A DNA stretch of 64,000 bases, from the NCBI RefSeq assembly GCF_001426185.1, contig NZ_LMRP01000003.1, positions 124,001 through 188,000 of the forward strand, written 5' to 3'. A model generated the notes under the pieces. The model was not told the DNA's origin, did no database searches, and saw nothing but the letters and a program-made list of their open reading frames with translations. The position numbers and the translations under genes were made by a program. The stretch comes from Rhodococcus sp. Leaf247 (GTDB taxonomy: Bacteria > Actinomycetota > Actinomycetes > Mycobacteriales > Mycobacteriaceae). Below are positions 22,942 to 32,976 of the stretch, piece after piece. How positions within the stretch are numbered: position 1 is the first letter of the stretch; the number at the start of each line of letters is the position of its first letter.

Positions 22942-23775
22942 ATGTCCGGGCACCGTTTCCAGCATCCGTGGGTGACGCAGGCTGCCGACGCTGCGTCCTC
23001 CCGGGTCTCCCGTTCGGGTTCTCGTGGTGCCCGTGCGCTCGGTGCGATCGAGGCCACGCGTCCCATCCTCGACGCGGCTCGGTCATGGAACGACCCGCGT
23101 CGTAAAGCGGAACGCAAGCGTCGCCGGGTACGTCGACGAGCACGAATCTTCGGCGCTGCCTCGGGCTCGACCGGTGTCGCGACCATGACGGTGGCGGCGA
23201 CGTCCGCTCCGGACTGGCTGATCGTGGGCGGTACGGGCACCACTGTTCTTCTCGGGATACCGGCGGTGGCTGCCGTGGCGGCCTACCGACGGCTACGCAC
23301 CACTCCGCTTCCCCCGTCGGCGCCGGCGCGTCGCGCGTTGCCACCGGTCGGGTCGGCCGCTCGCGCACCGGTCGAACGTCTTGCCGCGTCGGAGCGAAGC
23401 CTGCACGAACTTCTCGGGATACTCACCCGGTCGGGTGTGGTCGCAGCCGAGGACGTCGACGACACCGCACGTATCGCGGCTGCGGCCTCGGCGTCGCTCA
23501 CCGCCGTGGCCCACGACATCGTTGCGATGGAACGAGCCGCGGTGGGCAGTACCGGCGCTGCCGTCCACCTGTCGACGTCCATATCGTCCACGGCCGCGAG
23601 GTTGGCCGACGGCGTGCAGCAGTACGACGGCCTGGTCGCCGCTGCCGCCCTTCTCACGACGCCCGGTGCATCGGGGTCGCTGTCCGCCCTCGACTCGCGC
23701 CGCGACGCCTTGCAGTTCGCCTCGGACCGCCTCGAGGGTTGGGCCTACGGCCTCGAGCGTCTCCAGCGCCCCTGA
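22942..23775 (+). CDS. pspM: phage shock envelope stress response protein PspM
   Basis: A 277-residue membrane protein at the position of mycobacterial Rv2743c. A very basic stretch (about 50-72, KAERKRRRVRRRAR) precedes two hydrophobic segments (about 73-93 and 95-118), then a cytosolic alpha-helical Ala-rich domain. In mycobacteria PspM is the integral-membrane partner that recruits PspA. It starts 24 bases after pspA, so same operon. Identity rests on context, topology and the conserved N-terminal HPWVTQAADAA. Confidence 0.85.
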   Translation: MSGHRFQHPWVTQAADAASSRVSRSGSRGARALGAIEATRPILDAARSWNDPRRKAERKRRRVRRRARIFGAASGSTGVATMTVAATSAPDWLIVGGTGTTVLLGIPAVAAVAAYRRLRTTPLPPSAPARRALPPVGSAARAPVERLAASERSLHELLGILTRSGVVAAEDVDDTARIAAAASASLTAVAHDIVAMERAAVGSTGAAVHLSTSISSTAARLADGVQQYDGLVAAAALLTTPGASGSLSALDSRRDALQFASDRLEGWAYGLERLQRP

Positions 23776-23935
23776 CCACACCCTGAACCGTCTCGGGGTG
23801 CACCCTGGTATCGACCCTGAAGTTGTTGCCGGAAGCGTGTTTTCGACGATCTGCTCTGGCACTGTCGGAATCACCGGTGCACGGTCGGCGAGAACGCCGA
23901 GACGTCGTGACACCGTCGTCGATCAGGAGAAGCCC

Positions 23936-24109
23936 ATGTTCTGGAAAGTTCTCGGAGTCATCATCGCGGTGTGGATCGCCGTCATCGTCCTCGGCGCGAT
24001 CGTCAAGGCACTGTTCCCGCTGCTGGCCCTCGCTGTCGTCGGCACCGCCGCCTATTTCCTCTTTCGCGCCATCTCCGGTGACCGGGACTCTGCGAAGTCC
24101 ACCTTCTGA
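23936..24109 (+). CDS. 57-residue small membrane protein
   Basis: MFWKVLGVIIAVWIAVIVLG is one hydrophobic segment and a second follows (ALFPLLALAVVGTAAYFLF), giving a two-helix hairpin with a short charged tail (SGDRDSAKSTF). ATG 23936 is preceded by CAGGAGAAG at good spacing, supporting translation. It lies 160 bases after pspM and 30 bases before the glycosyltransferase. Function unknown; position suggests a membrane-stress accessory (inference). Confidence 0.7.
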   Translation: MFWKVLGVIIAVWIAVIVLGAIVKALFPLLALAVVGTAAYFLFRAISGDRDSAKSTF

Positions 24110-24139
24110 CGTCCCGCAGCCCTGACATAGGGTCGTGCG

Positions 24140-25303
24140 ATGCGAGTGGCGGTAGTGGCAGGACCTGACGCCGGGCATGCGTTTCCCGCCATCGCCCTCG
24201 CCCGGGCACTGGCCGCCGCAGGCGACGACGCGGTGGTCTACACCGGCCGCCGCTGGCTCGACGCAGCGCGCGACGCGGGCGTCGACACCCGGTCGTTGCC
24301 CGGACTCGAACCACGGCCCGAGGACGACGACGCGGACGCCGGACGGCGCATCCACGAACGCGCTGCGTACATGTCGACCCAGCTCGTGCCCGTCCTGTCC
24401 GACCTGGGACCGGACCTCGTCGTCTCGGACATCCTGACCGCCGGAGGGTCGCTGGCAGCGGAACGCCTCGGTGTGCCGTGGGTCGAACTGGCCCCGCACC
24501 CGCTCTATCGACCGTCTCGGTCGCTGCCCCCGATCGGGAGTGGACTGGCGCCCGGCACCGGGATCCGCGGGAGGTTGCGCGACACGGTCATGCGCGCCTT
24601 GACCGCTCGATCGGTGCGGGCCGGGCTCGAGCAGCGTTCACGGGCGCGGGAATCGGTGGGACTCCCGTCCGTCGACCCGGGTCCGGCTCGTCGACTCGTC
24701 GCCACGATCCCGGCTCTGGAGGTGCCGCGTGTCGACTGGCCGGCGGAAGCGCACGTCGTCGGGCCGTTGCTGTGGGAGCCCACGTCGGCGGTCCTGGAAC
24801 CCCCTGTCGGGGACGACCCACTGGTGATGCTGGCGCCGTCGACGGCTGCGACGGGCGCCGTCTCGATGATGGACGCCACGCTGGATGCGCTGGCTCTGTC
24901 GCGAGAGAGCGGTGCACCGTGCCGCCTGGCGATCAGCACCGTCGATGACGTGCCCGCGGACCTGCCACCGTGGGCCGTCGGCGGCCTGGGACGGCAGGAC
25001 GAACTACTGCGTCATGCGTCCGTCGTCGTGTGCGGCGGAGGTCACGGCATGCTGGCCAAAGCGCTGCTCGCGGGTGTGCCCGTCGTGGTGGTTCCGGGCG
25101 GCGGAGACCAATGGGAGTTGGCCAACCGGGCGGCACGGCAGGGGAGTGCCGTCATCGTGCGGCCGGTGTCGGCGGATGCGATATCGGACGCCGTGCGGAC
25201 CGTGTTGAGTGATCCGGCCTACGCCGCGGCGGCCACGAGGGCGGCCGACGGTGCACGGGCAGTGGACGACCCGGTCGCGGTCTGTCGAGGAACCTTCGCC
25301 TGA
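24140..25303 (+). CDS. GT1/MurG-like glycosyltransferase
   Basis: A 387-residue GT-B fold transferase. The N-terminal acceptor domain starts AVVAGPDAGHAFPAIALARAL, whose GH-x-FP loop is typical of MGT/UGT-type enzymes. The C-terminal donor domain has VVVCGGGHGMLAKALLAGVPVV near residue 295 and PGGGDQWELANRAA near 320, the UDP-sugar signature. Mycobacteria have a homologous gene at the same place upstream of DUF3046-recA. Acceptor and sugar are unknown. Confidence 0.87.
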   Translation: MRVAVVAGPDAGHAFPAIALARALAAAGDDAVVYTGRRWLDAARDAGVDTRSLPGLEPRPEDDDADAGRRIHERAAYMSTQLVPVLSDLGPDLVVSDILTAGGSLAAERLGVPWVELAPHPLYRPSRSLPPIGSGLAPGTGIRGRLRDTVMRALTARSVRAGLEQRSRARESVGLPSVDPGPARRLVATIPALEVPRVDWPAEAHVVGPLLWEPTSAVLEPPVGDDPLVMLAPSTAATGAVSMMDATLDALALSRESGAPCRLAISTVDDVPADLPPWAVGGLGRQDELLRHASVVVCGGGHGMLAKALLAGVPVVVVPGGGDQWELANRAARQGSAVIVRPVSADAISDAVRTVLSDPAYAAAATRAADGARAVDDPVAVCRGTFA

Positions 25304-25358
25304 TTCACCGACAGGCGGCCGGATACGGCCGTGGGAGATGTCCGGTTACGGTGGACAG

Positions 25359-25553
25359 GTGCGCCTGACCGACTTCCACGAACGAATCGCCCAGCAGTTC
25401 GGAACGGTGACCGGCGACTCGATGCTGGTCGACCATCTCCTGCTGAGCCTGGGCAACCGCACCGCCGCACAGGCCATCGAGGACGGCGAGGATCCGCGCG
25501 ATGTCTGGCGCGCTCTGTGCGCAGAATTCGACGTGCCGCGCTCTCTCTGGTGA
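25359..25553 (+). CDS. DUF3046 protein
   Basis: A 64-residue protein with family features LTDFHERIAQQFG, DHLLLSLGNRTAAQAIEDG and DPRDVWRALCAEFDVP. It is found upstream of recA throughout Mycobacteriales. GTG 25359 gives the usual length; an earlier ATG (about 25338) would add an unlikely leader. Function unknown. Confidence 0.9.
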   Translation: MRLTDFHERIAQQFGTVTGDSMLVDHLLLSLGNRTAAQAIEDGEDPRDVWRALCAEFDVPRSLW

Positions 25554-25575
25554 CCGCGCGGCGTGTCGCCCACTC

Positions 25576-25598
25576 TCGAACACCTGTTCGCTTATAGT
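25576..25598 (+). promoter_or_regulatory. LexA (SOS) box and -10 element of recA
   Basis: TCGAAC-ACCT-GTTCGC (25576-25591) matches the actinobacterial SOS box TCGAAC-N4-GTTCGA at 11 of 12 positions. TATAGT (25593-25598) directly follows as a -10 box, so LexA would occlude this promoter. The recA start is 106 bases downstream. Confidence 0.9.
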
Positions 25599-25633
25599 CG
25601 ACCCAGAGACGAGGAGAACCGCCGCGGCGGTTC

Positions 25634-25656
25634 TTGTCGGTACCCCCCTCTACCTT
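25634..25656 (+). promoter_or_regulatory. LexA-independent DNA-damage promoter (RecA-NDp/PafBC type) of recA
   Basis: TTGTCGGTA (25634-25642), exactly 8 bases, then TACCTT (25651-25656). The known motif is tTGTCRGTG-N8-TAnnnT, so only the last base of the upstream element differs. This would be a second damage-inducible start for recA, controlled by the PafBC activator rather than LexA. Confidence 0.75.
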
Positions 25657-25703
25657 GGCGGCAGACAAGCAGGGGACAAGAACTTTTCGAGAAGGAGACC
25701 ATC

Positions 25704-26753
25704 ATGGCTGCAGCTGCATACGATCGGGACAAGGCGCTCGATCTCGCGCTCGCGCAGATCGACAAGAACTTCGGCAAGGGATCGGTCATGCGCCTCGGCG
25801 ACGAGGCCCGTGTGCCCATCGCCGTCATTCCCACGGGCTCCATCGCGCTGGATGTCGCACTCGGCATCGGTGGGCTCCCGCGTGGACGCATCGTCGAGGT
25901 CTACGGCCCGGAATCATCGGGTAAGACCACCGTCGCGCTGCATGCTGTCGCGAACGCGCAGGCTGCCGGCGGAATCGCCGCCTTCATCGACGCCGAGCAC
26001 GCGCTCGACCCCGACTACGCCGCCAAGCTGGGCGTCGACACCGACGCGCTGCTGGTGTCCCAGCCCGACACCGGTGAGCAGGCTCTCGAGATCGCGGACA
26101 TGCTGATCCGCTCCGGTGCCATCGACATCCTGGTGGTCGACTCCGTGGCCGCCCTGGTTCCCCGCGCCGAGATCGAGGGCGAGATGGGTGACAGCCACGT
26201 CGGTCTGCAGGCCCGCCTCATGAGCCAGGCGCTGCGCAAGATCACCGGTGCCATCAGCTCGTCCGGCACCACGGTGATCTTCATCAACCAGCTGCGCGAG
26301 AAGATCGGCGTCATGTTCGGCTCGCCCGAAACCACCACGGGCGGTAAAGCTCTCAAGTTCTACGCCTCCGTTCGCCTCGACATCCGTCGCATCGAGACGC
26401 TGAAGGACGGCACCGACGCAGTCGGTAACCGCACACGCGTCAAGGTGGTCAAGAACAAGGTGTCGCCGCCGTTCAAGCAGGCCGAGTTCGACATCCTGTA
26501 CGGCAAGGGCATCAGCAAGGAAGGCTCGCTCATCGACATGGGTGTCGAGCACGGCTTCGTGCGCAAGTCCGGCTCGTGGTTCACCTACGAGGGTGACCAG
26601 CTGGGACAGGGCAAGGAGAACGCTCGCAAGTTCCTGCTCGAGAACACCGATATCCGCGACGAGATCGAGAAGAAGATCAAGGAGAAGCTCGGCATCGGCG
26701 CCGACGTCCGTTCCACCGACGAGGCTGCCGCAGCAGCTCCGGTCGAATTCTGA
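25704..26753 (+). CDS. recA: recombinase RecA
   Basis: The strand-exchange ATPase and SOS co-protease. 349 residues with Walker [10 protein letters not shown] (about 68-76), Walker [11 protein letters not shown], the L2 region ([21 protein letters not shown]) and an acidic Ala/Glu-rich C-terminus. No intein is present, unlike in some mycobacteria. ATG 25704 has GAAGGAGA upstream. Two damage promoters lie in the 150-base leader. recX follows after 2 bases. Confidence 0.99.
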   Translation: MAAAAYDRDKALDLALAQIDKNFGKGSVMRLGDEARVPIAVIPTGSIALDVALGIGGLPRGRIVEVYGPESSGKTTVALHAVANAQAAGGIAAFIDAEHALDPDYAAKLGVDTDALLVSQPDTGEQALEIADMLIRSGAIDILVVDSVAALVPRAEIEGEMGDSHVGLQARLMSQALRKITGAISSSGTTVIFINQLREKIGVMFGSPETTTGGKALKFYASVRLDIRRIETLKDGTDAVGNRTRVKVVKNKVSPPFKQAEFDILYGKGISKEGSLIDMGVEHGFVRKSGSWFTYEGDQLGQGKENARKFLLENTDIRDEIEKKIKEKLGIGADVRSTDEAAAAAPVEF

Positions 26754-26755
26754 CA

Positions 26756-27400
26756 GTGAACGGCAGGGAGTCGTCGGACTCACGTGAACCGGGCGCCCGA
26801 CGACAGTCGGGCGCCCGGTCCCGTTCCGGAGAGCGGTCGAGGAAGCCCGCGGAGCAGCCGGGCGGCGGCACCGCCGTCCAAGCCAAGGATGCGGCGCTCC
26901 GGCTGCTCACCGATCGTGCGCGGAGCCGCGCCGAACTCGAGCAGCGTCTGACCGCGAAGGGTTTCACCGAGGACATCATCGCCTCGGTGCTCGATCGACT
27001 GACCGAGATCAGGCTGGTCGACGATCGCGACTTCGCGCATCAATGGGTGCAGTCACGGCACACGTATTCGGGACGCGGCAAGCAGGCGTTGCGCACCGAA
27101 CTCCGAACCAAGGGAATCGAACCCGGTATCGCCGCCGAAGCGCTGGACACCATCGAGCCGGAGGACGAGCGTGAGCGCGCCCGCGACCTGGTGGTCAAGA
27201 AGCTGCGGGCTCCGGCTCTGCGGTCGAGTCTCGGCGACGACATCGAGGACCCGCGGGAACGCCGTGCACAGCGGGACAAGGTAGTTCGCAAGCTCGTGTC
27301 GATGTTGGCGCGCCGAGGCTTCGCCCAGGGAATGGCGTTCGAGGTGGTCAAGAACGAACTCGAGGCCCTCGGAAACGATTCCGAAGGCCTCGAGTACTAG
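26756..27400 (+). CDS. recX: RecA regulator RecX
   Basis: RecX binds RecA filaments and limits their growth. 214 residues: a basic, disordered first 45 residues, then three-helix repeats beginning AKDAALRLLTDRARSRAELEQRL and DRLTEIRLVDDRDFAHQWVQSR. GTG start 2 bases after the recA stop (translational coupling). Its 3' end is part of a terminator hairpin facing gluD. Confidence 0.95.
   Translation: MNGRESSDSREPGARRQSGARSRSGERSRKPAEQPGGGTAVQAKDAALRLLTDRARSRAELEQRLTAKGFTEDIIASVLDRLTEIRLVDDRDFAHQWVQSRHTYSGRGKQALRTELRTKGIEPGIAAEALDTIEPEDERERARDLVVKKLRAPALRSSLGDDIEDPRERRAQRDKVVRKLVSMLARRGFAQGMAFEVVKNELEALGNDSEGLEY
27359..27394. terminator. hairpin at the recX/gluD convergence
   Basis: A 16-bp stem (CTCGAGGCCCTCGGAA against 27379-27394) with one mismatch and an ACGA loop. 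It lies inside the last codons of recX, 4-45 bases from the gluD stop, and could end transcription from both sides. Confidence 0.75.
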
Positions 27401-27404
27401 AACG

Positions 27405-28328
27405 TCAGATCGTCGCGCCACCCATGGCGGCGCCCTGATCGACAGGTACCGGACTCTTCTTCGCCCGGCGTAGTCGCTTCTCGACCTTCGTGGCCAGGTA
27501 GGTCAACAACGAGTTCAGGATGATCATGATGATCGCGACGATGATCAGCGCCGGCAGGAAGTTGCCGTAGAAGGCACCGACCTGCTGTCCCGACCGGACC
27601 ACCTCGACGTAGCCGATGATGTACCCGAGCGCGGAGTCCTTCAACGCCACCACCATCTGCGAGATGATCGCCGGCAACATCGCCGTGACCGCCTGTGGAA
27701 GCAGGATCATGCGCATGATCTGCCCCTTGCGCAGACCGATCGCCATGGCGGCCTCGGTCTGCCCCTTGGGCAGCGACTTGATGCCGGATCGCACGATCTC
27801 CGCGATCACGGAACCGTTGTAGAGCGTCAAGCCGGTCACCACTGCAGCCAGAGCGAGGTAGCGGGACTTGAACACCTGGTACTCGGCGAAGAACTGGTAC
27901 AGGAAGATCATCAGGATCAGCACCGGGATGGCGCGGAACAACTCGACGAAGAATCCCGCGACCAGTCGCACCGGCCGGTGGTCGGACAGGCGAGCGATGC
28001 CCAGGACCGCGCCGAGGATCAGCGCGAACACGATGGACAGGAACGCGGCGATCAGCGTCCCCTGGATGCCGGGGATCAGATATGTCGTCCAGGTCGAGGA
28101 CTCGGTGAAGGGGCTCCACTTCTCCGACGTCAACTGGCCCTTCTCGTCCAGCTTCGCGTAGATCACGTAGGCGACCAGCAACACCAGGACCGCTACCACC
28201 GCGGAAATGATGTGGTTGCGGACCTTCGCGCGTGGGCCGGGCGCGTCGTACAGAACGGTCGCGCGTTCGGCCGAGGCCACCTTCTTGGGGGGAGCCTCCG
28301 TACTCAGAGGTGCGTTCGCTGTGGTCAT
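27405..28328 (-). CDS. gluD: glutamate ABC transporter permease GluD
   Basis: A 307-residue inner-membrane permease of the polar amino-acid (HisMQ) type, with about five to six helices. The ABC-coupling EAA motif is [21 protein letters not shown]. The N-terminal helix is preceded by a 35-residue cytosolic stretch, and the tail is basic. Its ATG overlaps the gluC stop by 4 bases. With GluC it forms the channel for glutamate import. Confidence 0.93.
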   Translation of the reverse strand: MTTANAPLSTEAPPKKVASAERATVLYDAPGPRAKVRNHIISAVVAVLVLLVAYVIYAKLDEKGQLTSEKWSPFTESSTWTTYLIPGIQGTLIAAFLSIVFALILGAVLGIARLSDHRPVRLVAGFFVELFRAIPVLILMIFLYQFFAEYQVFKSRYLALAAVVTGLTLYNGSVIAEIVRSGIKSLPKGQTEAAMAIGLRKGQIMRMILLPQAVTAMLPAIISQMVVALKDSALGYIIGYVEVVRSGQQVGAFYGNFLPALIIVAIIMIILNSLLTYLATKVEKRLRRAKKSPVPVDQGAAMGGATI

Positions 28329-29005
28329 CGGGCAACCGCCAATCGCTTACCGAGGTAGCCGAAGAAAAGGCCGGTGGGGAAGGTCAGGATGACGAATCCG
28401 AGGGCGAAGATGCCGCCGACGACGAAGATCGCCGCCTCGTTCTCGATCATCTCCTTCATCAGGATCGCCGCTTCGAGCACGCCGATCGCCGCGGCGACCG
28501 TCGTGTTCTTCGTCAGAGCGATCAGCACGCTGCCGAGGGGTCCGATGACTGCCCGGAACGCCTGAGGCAGCACGATGAAGCGCAGGTTCTGCGAGAACGT
28601 CAGACCGAGCGACCGTCCGGCCTCCGCCTGGCCGACGTTCACAGTGTTGATGCCGGACCGCAGCGACTCGCACACGAACGAGGCCGTGTAGATGCTCAAG
28701 CCGAGGACGGCGAGTCGGAAGTTGTTGTCCGCCTGCCCCGTCGGCGACGCCTGATCCGCCAGCGAGATGCCGAGGGTCTGGTAGAGCCCGAACGCGCAGA
28801 ACAGCAGGATCAGCGTGAGGGGGGTGTTGCGGAAGATGGTGACGTAGGTGGCACCGATCCATCGTGCGACGGGAACGGGGGAGACCCGCATCGCCGCGAG
28901 CAGGGTGCCGAGGACGAGAGAACCGACGGCGGAGAGCACCGTCAGCTTGATCGTCATCCAGAACGCGTCGAGGAGGTCGGGCGCGTAGTCACTCAGTATG
29001 TCCAC
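28325..29005 (-). CDS. gluC: glutamate ABC transporter permease GluC
   Basis: A 226-residue HisMQ-family permease with five hydrophobic segments; the coupling loop is [21 protein letters not shown]. It forms a heterodimer with GluD. The gene lies downstream of gluB beyond an 89-base gap holding a strong hairpin, and overlaps gluD. Confidence 0.93.
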   Translation of the reverse strand: MDILSDYAPDLLDAFWMTIKLTVLSAVGSLVLGTLLAAMRVSPVPVARWIGATYVTIFRNTPLTLILLFCAFGLYQTLGISLADQASPTGQADNNFRLAVLGLSIYTASFVCESLRSGINTVNVGQAEAGRSLGLTFSQNLRFIVLPQAFRAVIGPLGSVLIALTKNTTVAAAIGVLEAAILMKEMIENEAAIFVVGGIFALGFVILTFPTGLFFGYLGKRLAVAR

Positions 29006-29036
29006 CGGTGACTCCTTCCGGGAGCGGTGACGAGTC

Positions 29037-29070
29037 GAACGGGCGGTTCACCGGTGTGAACCGCCCGTTC
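29037..29070 (-). terminator. 15-bp intra-operon hairpin between gluB and gluC
   Basis: A perfect 15-bp stem (GAACGGGCGGTTCAC and its complement) with a CGGT loop, 25 bases after the gluB stop and without a U-tract. In binding-protein-dependent operons such structures protect the upstream mRNA and reduce downstream expression, giving excess binding protein (known principle; inference here). Confidence 0.8.
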
Positions 29071-29094
29071 GGGTCTCGAGGAAAGAGAAGAGAA

Positions 29095-29928
29095 TCAGTA
29101 GCGATCGACGGTCGGGGTTGCCGGCAGCGGGTAGCCGGACGGTCCGACGGTGTCCTCGAACGCCTTCTGCCACGAGCCGTCGTCGATCATGGCCTGGATG
29201 GCGTCGTTGATCTTGGTGCGCGTCTCGTCGTCGCCCTTGGCCAGGCCGATGCCGTAGCGCTCCTCGGTGAACGGCTCGCCGACCACCTTGAGCTCACCGG
29301 GGTACTGCGCTGCGTAACCGGCGAGAATGATGTCGTCGGTCGTGACAGCGTCGACAGCGCCGTTGCGCAGAGCCTCGACGCAGGCGGAGTAGGTGTCGAA
29401 TTCCTGGAGCTGGACGTCCTGCGCGTACTGGTCCTTGACCTTCTGCGCGGGGGTGGATCCGGACACCGAGCACAGGCGCTTGCCGCCGCTGAGCGACTCG
29501 GGGCCGGTGATGTCGGTGTTGGCGTCGGCGACGAGAAGCGACTGTCCGGCGACGAAGTACGGTCCGGCGAAGTCCACCTTCTCCTTACGGGCATCGGTGA
29601 TCGAGTAGGTCGCGACGACGTAGTCGACTTCGCCGTTCTCGATCAGCGTCTCGCGCTGGGCGGACGGCGACTCCTTGAACGTGATGTTCTCGGGCGTCAC
29701 GCCGAGCTTGCCGGCGACGTACTTGGCCACCTCGACGTCGAAGCCGGTGAACGAGCCGTCCGGGGTGCGCAGACCCAGACCCGGCTGATCGAACTTGATG
29801 CCGACGGTCAGCTTGCCGCTCTCGGCGCTGGACGATGCGCTGGTGGCCTCGTCGCCGCCACACGCGGTGGCGGCGAAGGCGAGCGCGAGTGCGGCGACGC
29901 CGACACGGGCGGTACGGGTGATTCTCAT
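29095..29928 (-). CDS. gluB: glutamate-binding lipoprotein GluB
   Basis: A 277-residue substrate-binding protein of SBP family 3. The signal peptide ends VAALALAFAATAC, a lipobox, so it is lipid-anchored outside the membrane. TVGIKFDQPGLGLRTPDGSF then GFDVEVAKYVAGKLGV is the first lobe; VSGSTPAQKVK and DAVTTDDIILAGYA carry ligand contacts. It captures glutamate for GluCD. The start lies 37 bases after gluA. Confidence 0.94.
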   Translation of the reverse strand: MRITRTARVGVAALALAFAATACGGDEATSASSSAESGKLTVGIKFDQPGLGLRTPDGSFTGFDVEVAKYVAGKLGVTPENITFKESPSAQRETLIENGEVDYVVATYSITDARKEKVDFAGPYFVAGQSLLVADANTDITGPESLSGGKRLCSVSGSTPAQKVKDQYAQDVQLQEFDTYSACVEALRNGAVDAVTTDDIILAGYAAQYPGELKVVGEPFTEERYGIGLAKGDDETRTKINDAIQAMIDDGSWQKAFEDTVGPSGYPLPATPTVDRY

Positions 29929-29965
29929 CGAGATCCTCCAGAAGTTGTGACGAGCGGGTGGGAGA

Positions 29966-30751
29966 TCAGTGACTCAGGATCTTGCCGAGGAAGTCCTTGG
30001 CGCGATCGGACTTCGGTGTGGTGAAGAAGGTTTCGGGATCGGTGTCCTCGACGATCTGACCGTCGGCCATGAAGATGACGCGGTCGCCGGCGCGGCGGGC
30101 GAAGCCCATCTCGTGGGTCACCACGACCATGGTCATTCCCTCCTTGGCCAGCGAGGTCATGACGTCGAGCACCTCGTTGACCATCTCGGGGTCGAGGGCG
30201 GACGTCGGCTCGTCGAAGAGCATGACCTTGGGATTCATCGCGAGGGCACGAGCGATGGCGACGCGCTGCTGCTGGCCGCCGGAGAGCTGTGCGGGGTACT
30301 TGTCCGCCTGGTTGGCGATGCCGACGCGCTCGAGCAGACGCTGCGCTGTCTTCTCGGCCTCGTCCTTCTTCATCTTGCGGACCTTCGTCGGTCCGAGCAT
30401 GACGTTCTCTCGAATCGTCTTGTGCGCGAAGAGGTTGAAGGACTGGAACACCATGCCGACGTCGGCACGCAACGCGGCGAGCGACTTGCCCTCGGAGGGG
30501 AGGGCCTTGCCGTCGACCTCGATGGTGCCCTCGTCGACGGGCTCGAGCCGGTTGATGGTGCGGCACAACGTCGATTTACCCGACCCGGAGGGGCCGAGGA
30601 CGATGACGACCTGGCCGCTGGGAACGTCGAGTTCGATGTCCTTGAGGACGTGCAGATCACCGAAGTGCTTCTGCACGCCGTGCATCGCGATCATGGGGGC
30701 AGACGATGCTGTGGACGAGCGATGTTCGCGCTCGCCGTCAGGGTGGGTCAT
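29966..30751 (-). CDS. gluA: glutamate ABC transporter ATP-binding protein GluA
   Basis: The ATPase of the glutamate importer. Walker [11 protein letters not shown], signature LSGGQQQR, Walker [16 protein letters not shown] and the H-loop VVTHEMGF are all present; the C-terminal [14 protein letters not shown] matches the Corynebacterium GluA closely. The start is uncertain: ATG 30751 gives 261 residues, ATG 30784 gives 272, and an internal MIAMHGVQ matches where shorter homologues begin. First gene of gluABCD, divergent from miaB. Confidence 0.95.
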   Translation of the reverse strand: MTHPDGEREHRSSTASSAPMIAMHGVQKHFGDLHVLKDIELDVPSGQVVIVLGPSGSGKSTLCRTINRLEPVDEGTIEVDGKALPSEGKSLAALRADVGMVFQSFNLFAHKTIRENVMLGPTKVRKMKKDEAEKTAQRLLERVGIANQADKYPAQLSGGQQQRVAIARALAMNPKVMLFDEPTSALDPEMVNEVLDVMTSLAKEGMTMVVVTHEMGFARRAGDRVIFMADGQIVEDTDPETFFTTPKSDRAKDFLGKILSH

Positions 30752-30852
30752 GGCGATGACCCTAGAGGTAGTTTCCACCGCCATCGTTCGTTTCGGTCGC
30801 GGGACCGCAGATATGTAATGGAAACTTTACTCGGACCGCTCGGTCGGGCCAG

Positions 30853-32400
30853 GTGAGCTGCCGCCGTACCCTGGAGGTCGTGGACACGATCGACCTCGTT
30901 ACTCGGCGCACCTACGACGTGCGCACCTACGGCTGCCAGATGAACGTGCACGACTCCGAACGACTGTCCGGGCTCCTGGAGGAAGCGGGCTACTCGAAGG
31001 CTCCTTCCGGTACGGCGCCCGATCTCGTCGTCTTCAACACGTGCGCCGTGCGCGAGAACGCGGACAACAAGCTCTACGGGAACCTCGGTCAGCTGCGGCC
31101 CGCCAAGGACGACAACCCGGACATGCAGATCGCCGTGGGTGGATGCCTCGCGCAGAAGGACCGCGACACGGTGGTGAAGAAGGCGCCGTGGGTGGACGTC
31201 GTGTTCGGAACGCACAACATCGGCTCCCTCCCGGCTCTGCTGGATCGGGCGCGGCACAACCAGCGCGCCGAGGTCGAGATCCTGGAGTCGCTCGAGGCGT
31301 TCCCGTCGACGCTCCCGGCGAAGCGCGACTCCGCCTACTCGGGGTGGGTGTCCATCTCCGTGGGGTGCAACAACACGTGCACGTTCTGCATCGTGCCCGC
31401 GCTGCGCGGGAAGGAAGTGGACCGCCGGCCGGGCGACATCCTCGCCGAGGTGCAGGCGCTGGTCGACGAGGGCGTCCTCGAGGTGACCCTCCTCGGCCAG
31501 AACGTCAACGCCTACGGGGCGTCGTTCGCCGATCCGGAGCAGCCGCGTGACCGCGGAGCCTTCGCCTCTCTGCTGCGCGCGTGCGGAGAGATCGACGGGC
31601 TCGAACGCGTCCGCTTCACCTCGCCGCACCCGGCCGAGTTCACCGACGACGTGATCGAGGCCATGGCGTCGACACCCAACGTCTGCCCGACGCTGCACAT
31701 GCCGCTGCAGTCGGGTTCCGATCGCATTCTTCGGGCGATGAAGCGTTCGTACCGCAAGGAGAAGTTCCTCGGCATCATCGAGCGTGTGCGCACCGCGATT
31801 CCGCACGCGTCGCTCACCACCGACATCATCGTCGGCTTCCCCGGCGAGACCGAAGAGGATTTCCAGGAGACCCTGGATGTGGTGCGCCGCGCCCGCTTCA
31901 GCAGCGCGTACACGTTCCAGTACTCCAAGCGTCCCGGAACCCCCGCCGCGGACATGGCCGATCAGGTGCCCAAAGCCGTCGTGCAGGAACGCTACGAGCG
32001 GCTCGCCGCTCTGCAGGAGGAGATCTCCCACGAGGAGAACCGCCGCGTCGTGGGCACCGAGGTGGAACTGCTCGTCGCCGACGGCGCCGGCCGGAAGAAT
32101 GCGGCCACCGAGCGGATGAGCGGTCGGACCCGAGACGGTCGGCTCGTCCACTTCCTTCCGACCGGAGCCGTCGACAGGTCGATCCGTCCCGGAGACATCG
32201 TCGTCACGACCGTGACCGACGCCAAGCCGTACCACCTCGTGGCGGATGTACCCGTGCGTGTCCACCGCCGCACCACGGCGGGAGATCGCCACGAAGCGGG
32301 CACCATGCCCAAGACAGCACCGGTCGGAGTCGGGTTGGGGTTGCCGTCCATCGGCGCGCCCGCGGCCGAGCCGGTCACGACGATGGGATGTTCACTGTGA
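30853..32400 (+). CDS. miaB: tRNA-2-methylthio-N6-dimethylallyladenosine synthase
   Basis: A radical-SAM methylthiotransferase modifying A37 of tRNAs already prenylated by MiaA (gene at 35.3 kb). The N-terminal UPF0004 domain has cysteines in [15 protein letters not shown] and GGCLAQKD for the auxiliary 4Fe-4S cluster. The radical-SAM motif is CNNTCTFC near residue 171, and a TRAM domain closes the core. The last 40 residues are an actinobacterial extension. GTG 30853 is used; GTG 30880 is possible but too near GGAGG. Confidence 0.95.
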   Translation: MSCRRTLEVVDTIDLVTRRTYDVRTYGCQMNVHDSERLSGLLEEAGYSKAPSGTAPDLVVFNTCAVRENADNKLYGNLGQLRPAKDDNPDMQIAVGGCLAQKDRDTVVKKAPWVDVVFGTHNIGSLPALLDRARHNQRAEVEILESLEAFPSTLPAKRDSAYSGWVSISVGCNNTCTFCIVPALRGKEVDRRPGDILAEVQALVDEGVLEVTLLGQNVNAYGASFADPEQPRDRGAFASLLRACGEIDGLERVRFTSPHPAEFTDDVIEAMASTPNVCPTLHMPLQSGSDRILRAMKRSYRKEKFLGIIERVRTAIPHASLTTDIIVGFPGETEEDFQETLDVVRRARFSSAYTFQYSKRPGTPAADMADQVPKAVVQERYERLAALQEEISHEENRRVVGTEVELLVADGAGRKNAATERMSGRTRDGRLVHFLPTGAVDRSIRPGDIVVTTVTDAKPYHLVADVPVRVHRRTTAGDRHEAGTMPKTAPVGVGLGLPSIGAPAAEPVTTMGCSL

Positions 32401-32969
32401 GTACAGATCCGACAGTCGGGTCCGATACGGCCGCCGCGGAGAAGAAGATCTCCGGGCGCATCGATCCCGGTGTCCGCGCGGTCGTCGTGGCCGTCGTCGT
32501 GCTGTTGCTGCTGCTGTCCTTCGCCCTGCCGCACACCGGCGCCGCGAACGCGTGGGACGTACTCGTCCACGACGACGACGCGGTCGCCGAGTCGGTGGCG
32601 CTGCCCTCACGCATCTTCGTGTGGCTGACCCTGGTCTTCGCGGTCGGCTTCTCCGCTCTGGCGCTGGTCACGCAGCGATGGGCGCTGGCCTGGGTAGCGC
32701 TCTACGGCTCGGGAGTCGCCACGGTGCTCGGTGTTCTCGCCATCTGGTCACGGCAGACGGTGCCGGCCACGGTAGTCGGTGCGGGACCCGGAATCGGCCT
32801 GGTGCTGGGCTGGCTGCTCGTCATCGTGCTCGCGTTCCACTGGTTCAAGGTGGTGTGGAACCGGTCCAACGCTCAGTGGGCTGCTGCGGCTGCGCGACGT
32901 GACGCCGCCGTCATGGACGACGCGCGGCGCGAGAACGTGCTGGACACGTCCCGGCGCCGCGCCGACTGA
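32397..32969 (+). CDS. four-helix integral membrane protein
   Basis: A 190-residue protein with hydrophobic segments near residues 26-43, 75-95, 100-117 and 128-150, and a charged C-terminal helix ([17 protein letters not shown]). The GTG overlaps the miaB stop (GTGA), so it is coupled to miaB; ATG 32388 is an alternative. Mycobacteria have a comparable membrane protein after miaB. Function unknown. Confidence 0.8.
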   Translation: MSTDPTVGSDTAAAEKKISGRIDPGVRAVVVAVVVLLLLLSFALPHTGAANAWDVLVHDDDAVAESVALPSRIFVWLTLVFAVGFSALALVTQRWALAWVALYGSGVATVLGVLAIWSRQTVPATVVGAGPGIGLVLGWLLVIVLAFHWFKVVWNRSNAQWAAAAARRDAAVMDDARRENVLDTSRRRAD

Positions 32970-32976
32970 TCGTCCG

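Noticed and set aside
30810-30825. GTAATGGAAACTTTAC between gluA and miaB as a nitrogen regulator (GlnR/AmtR) site
   Set aside because: Only partial resemblance; spacing does not fit either known motif.
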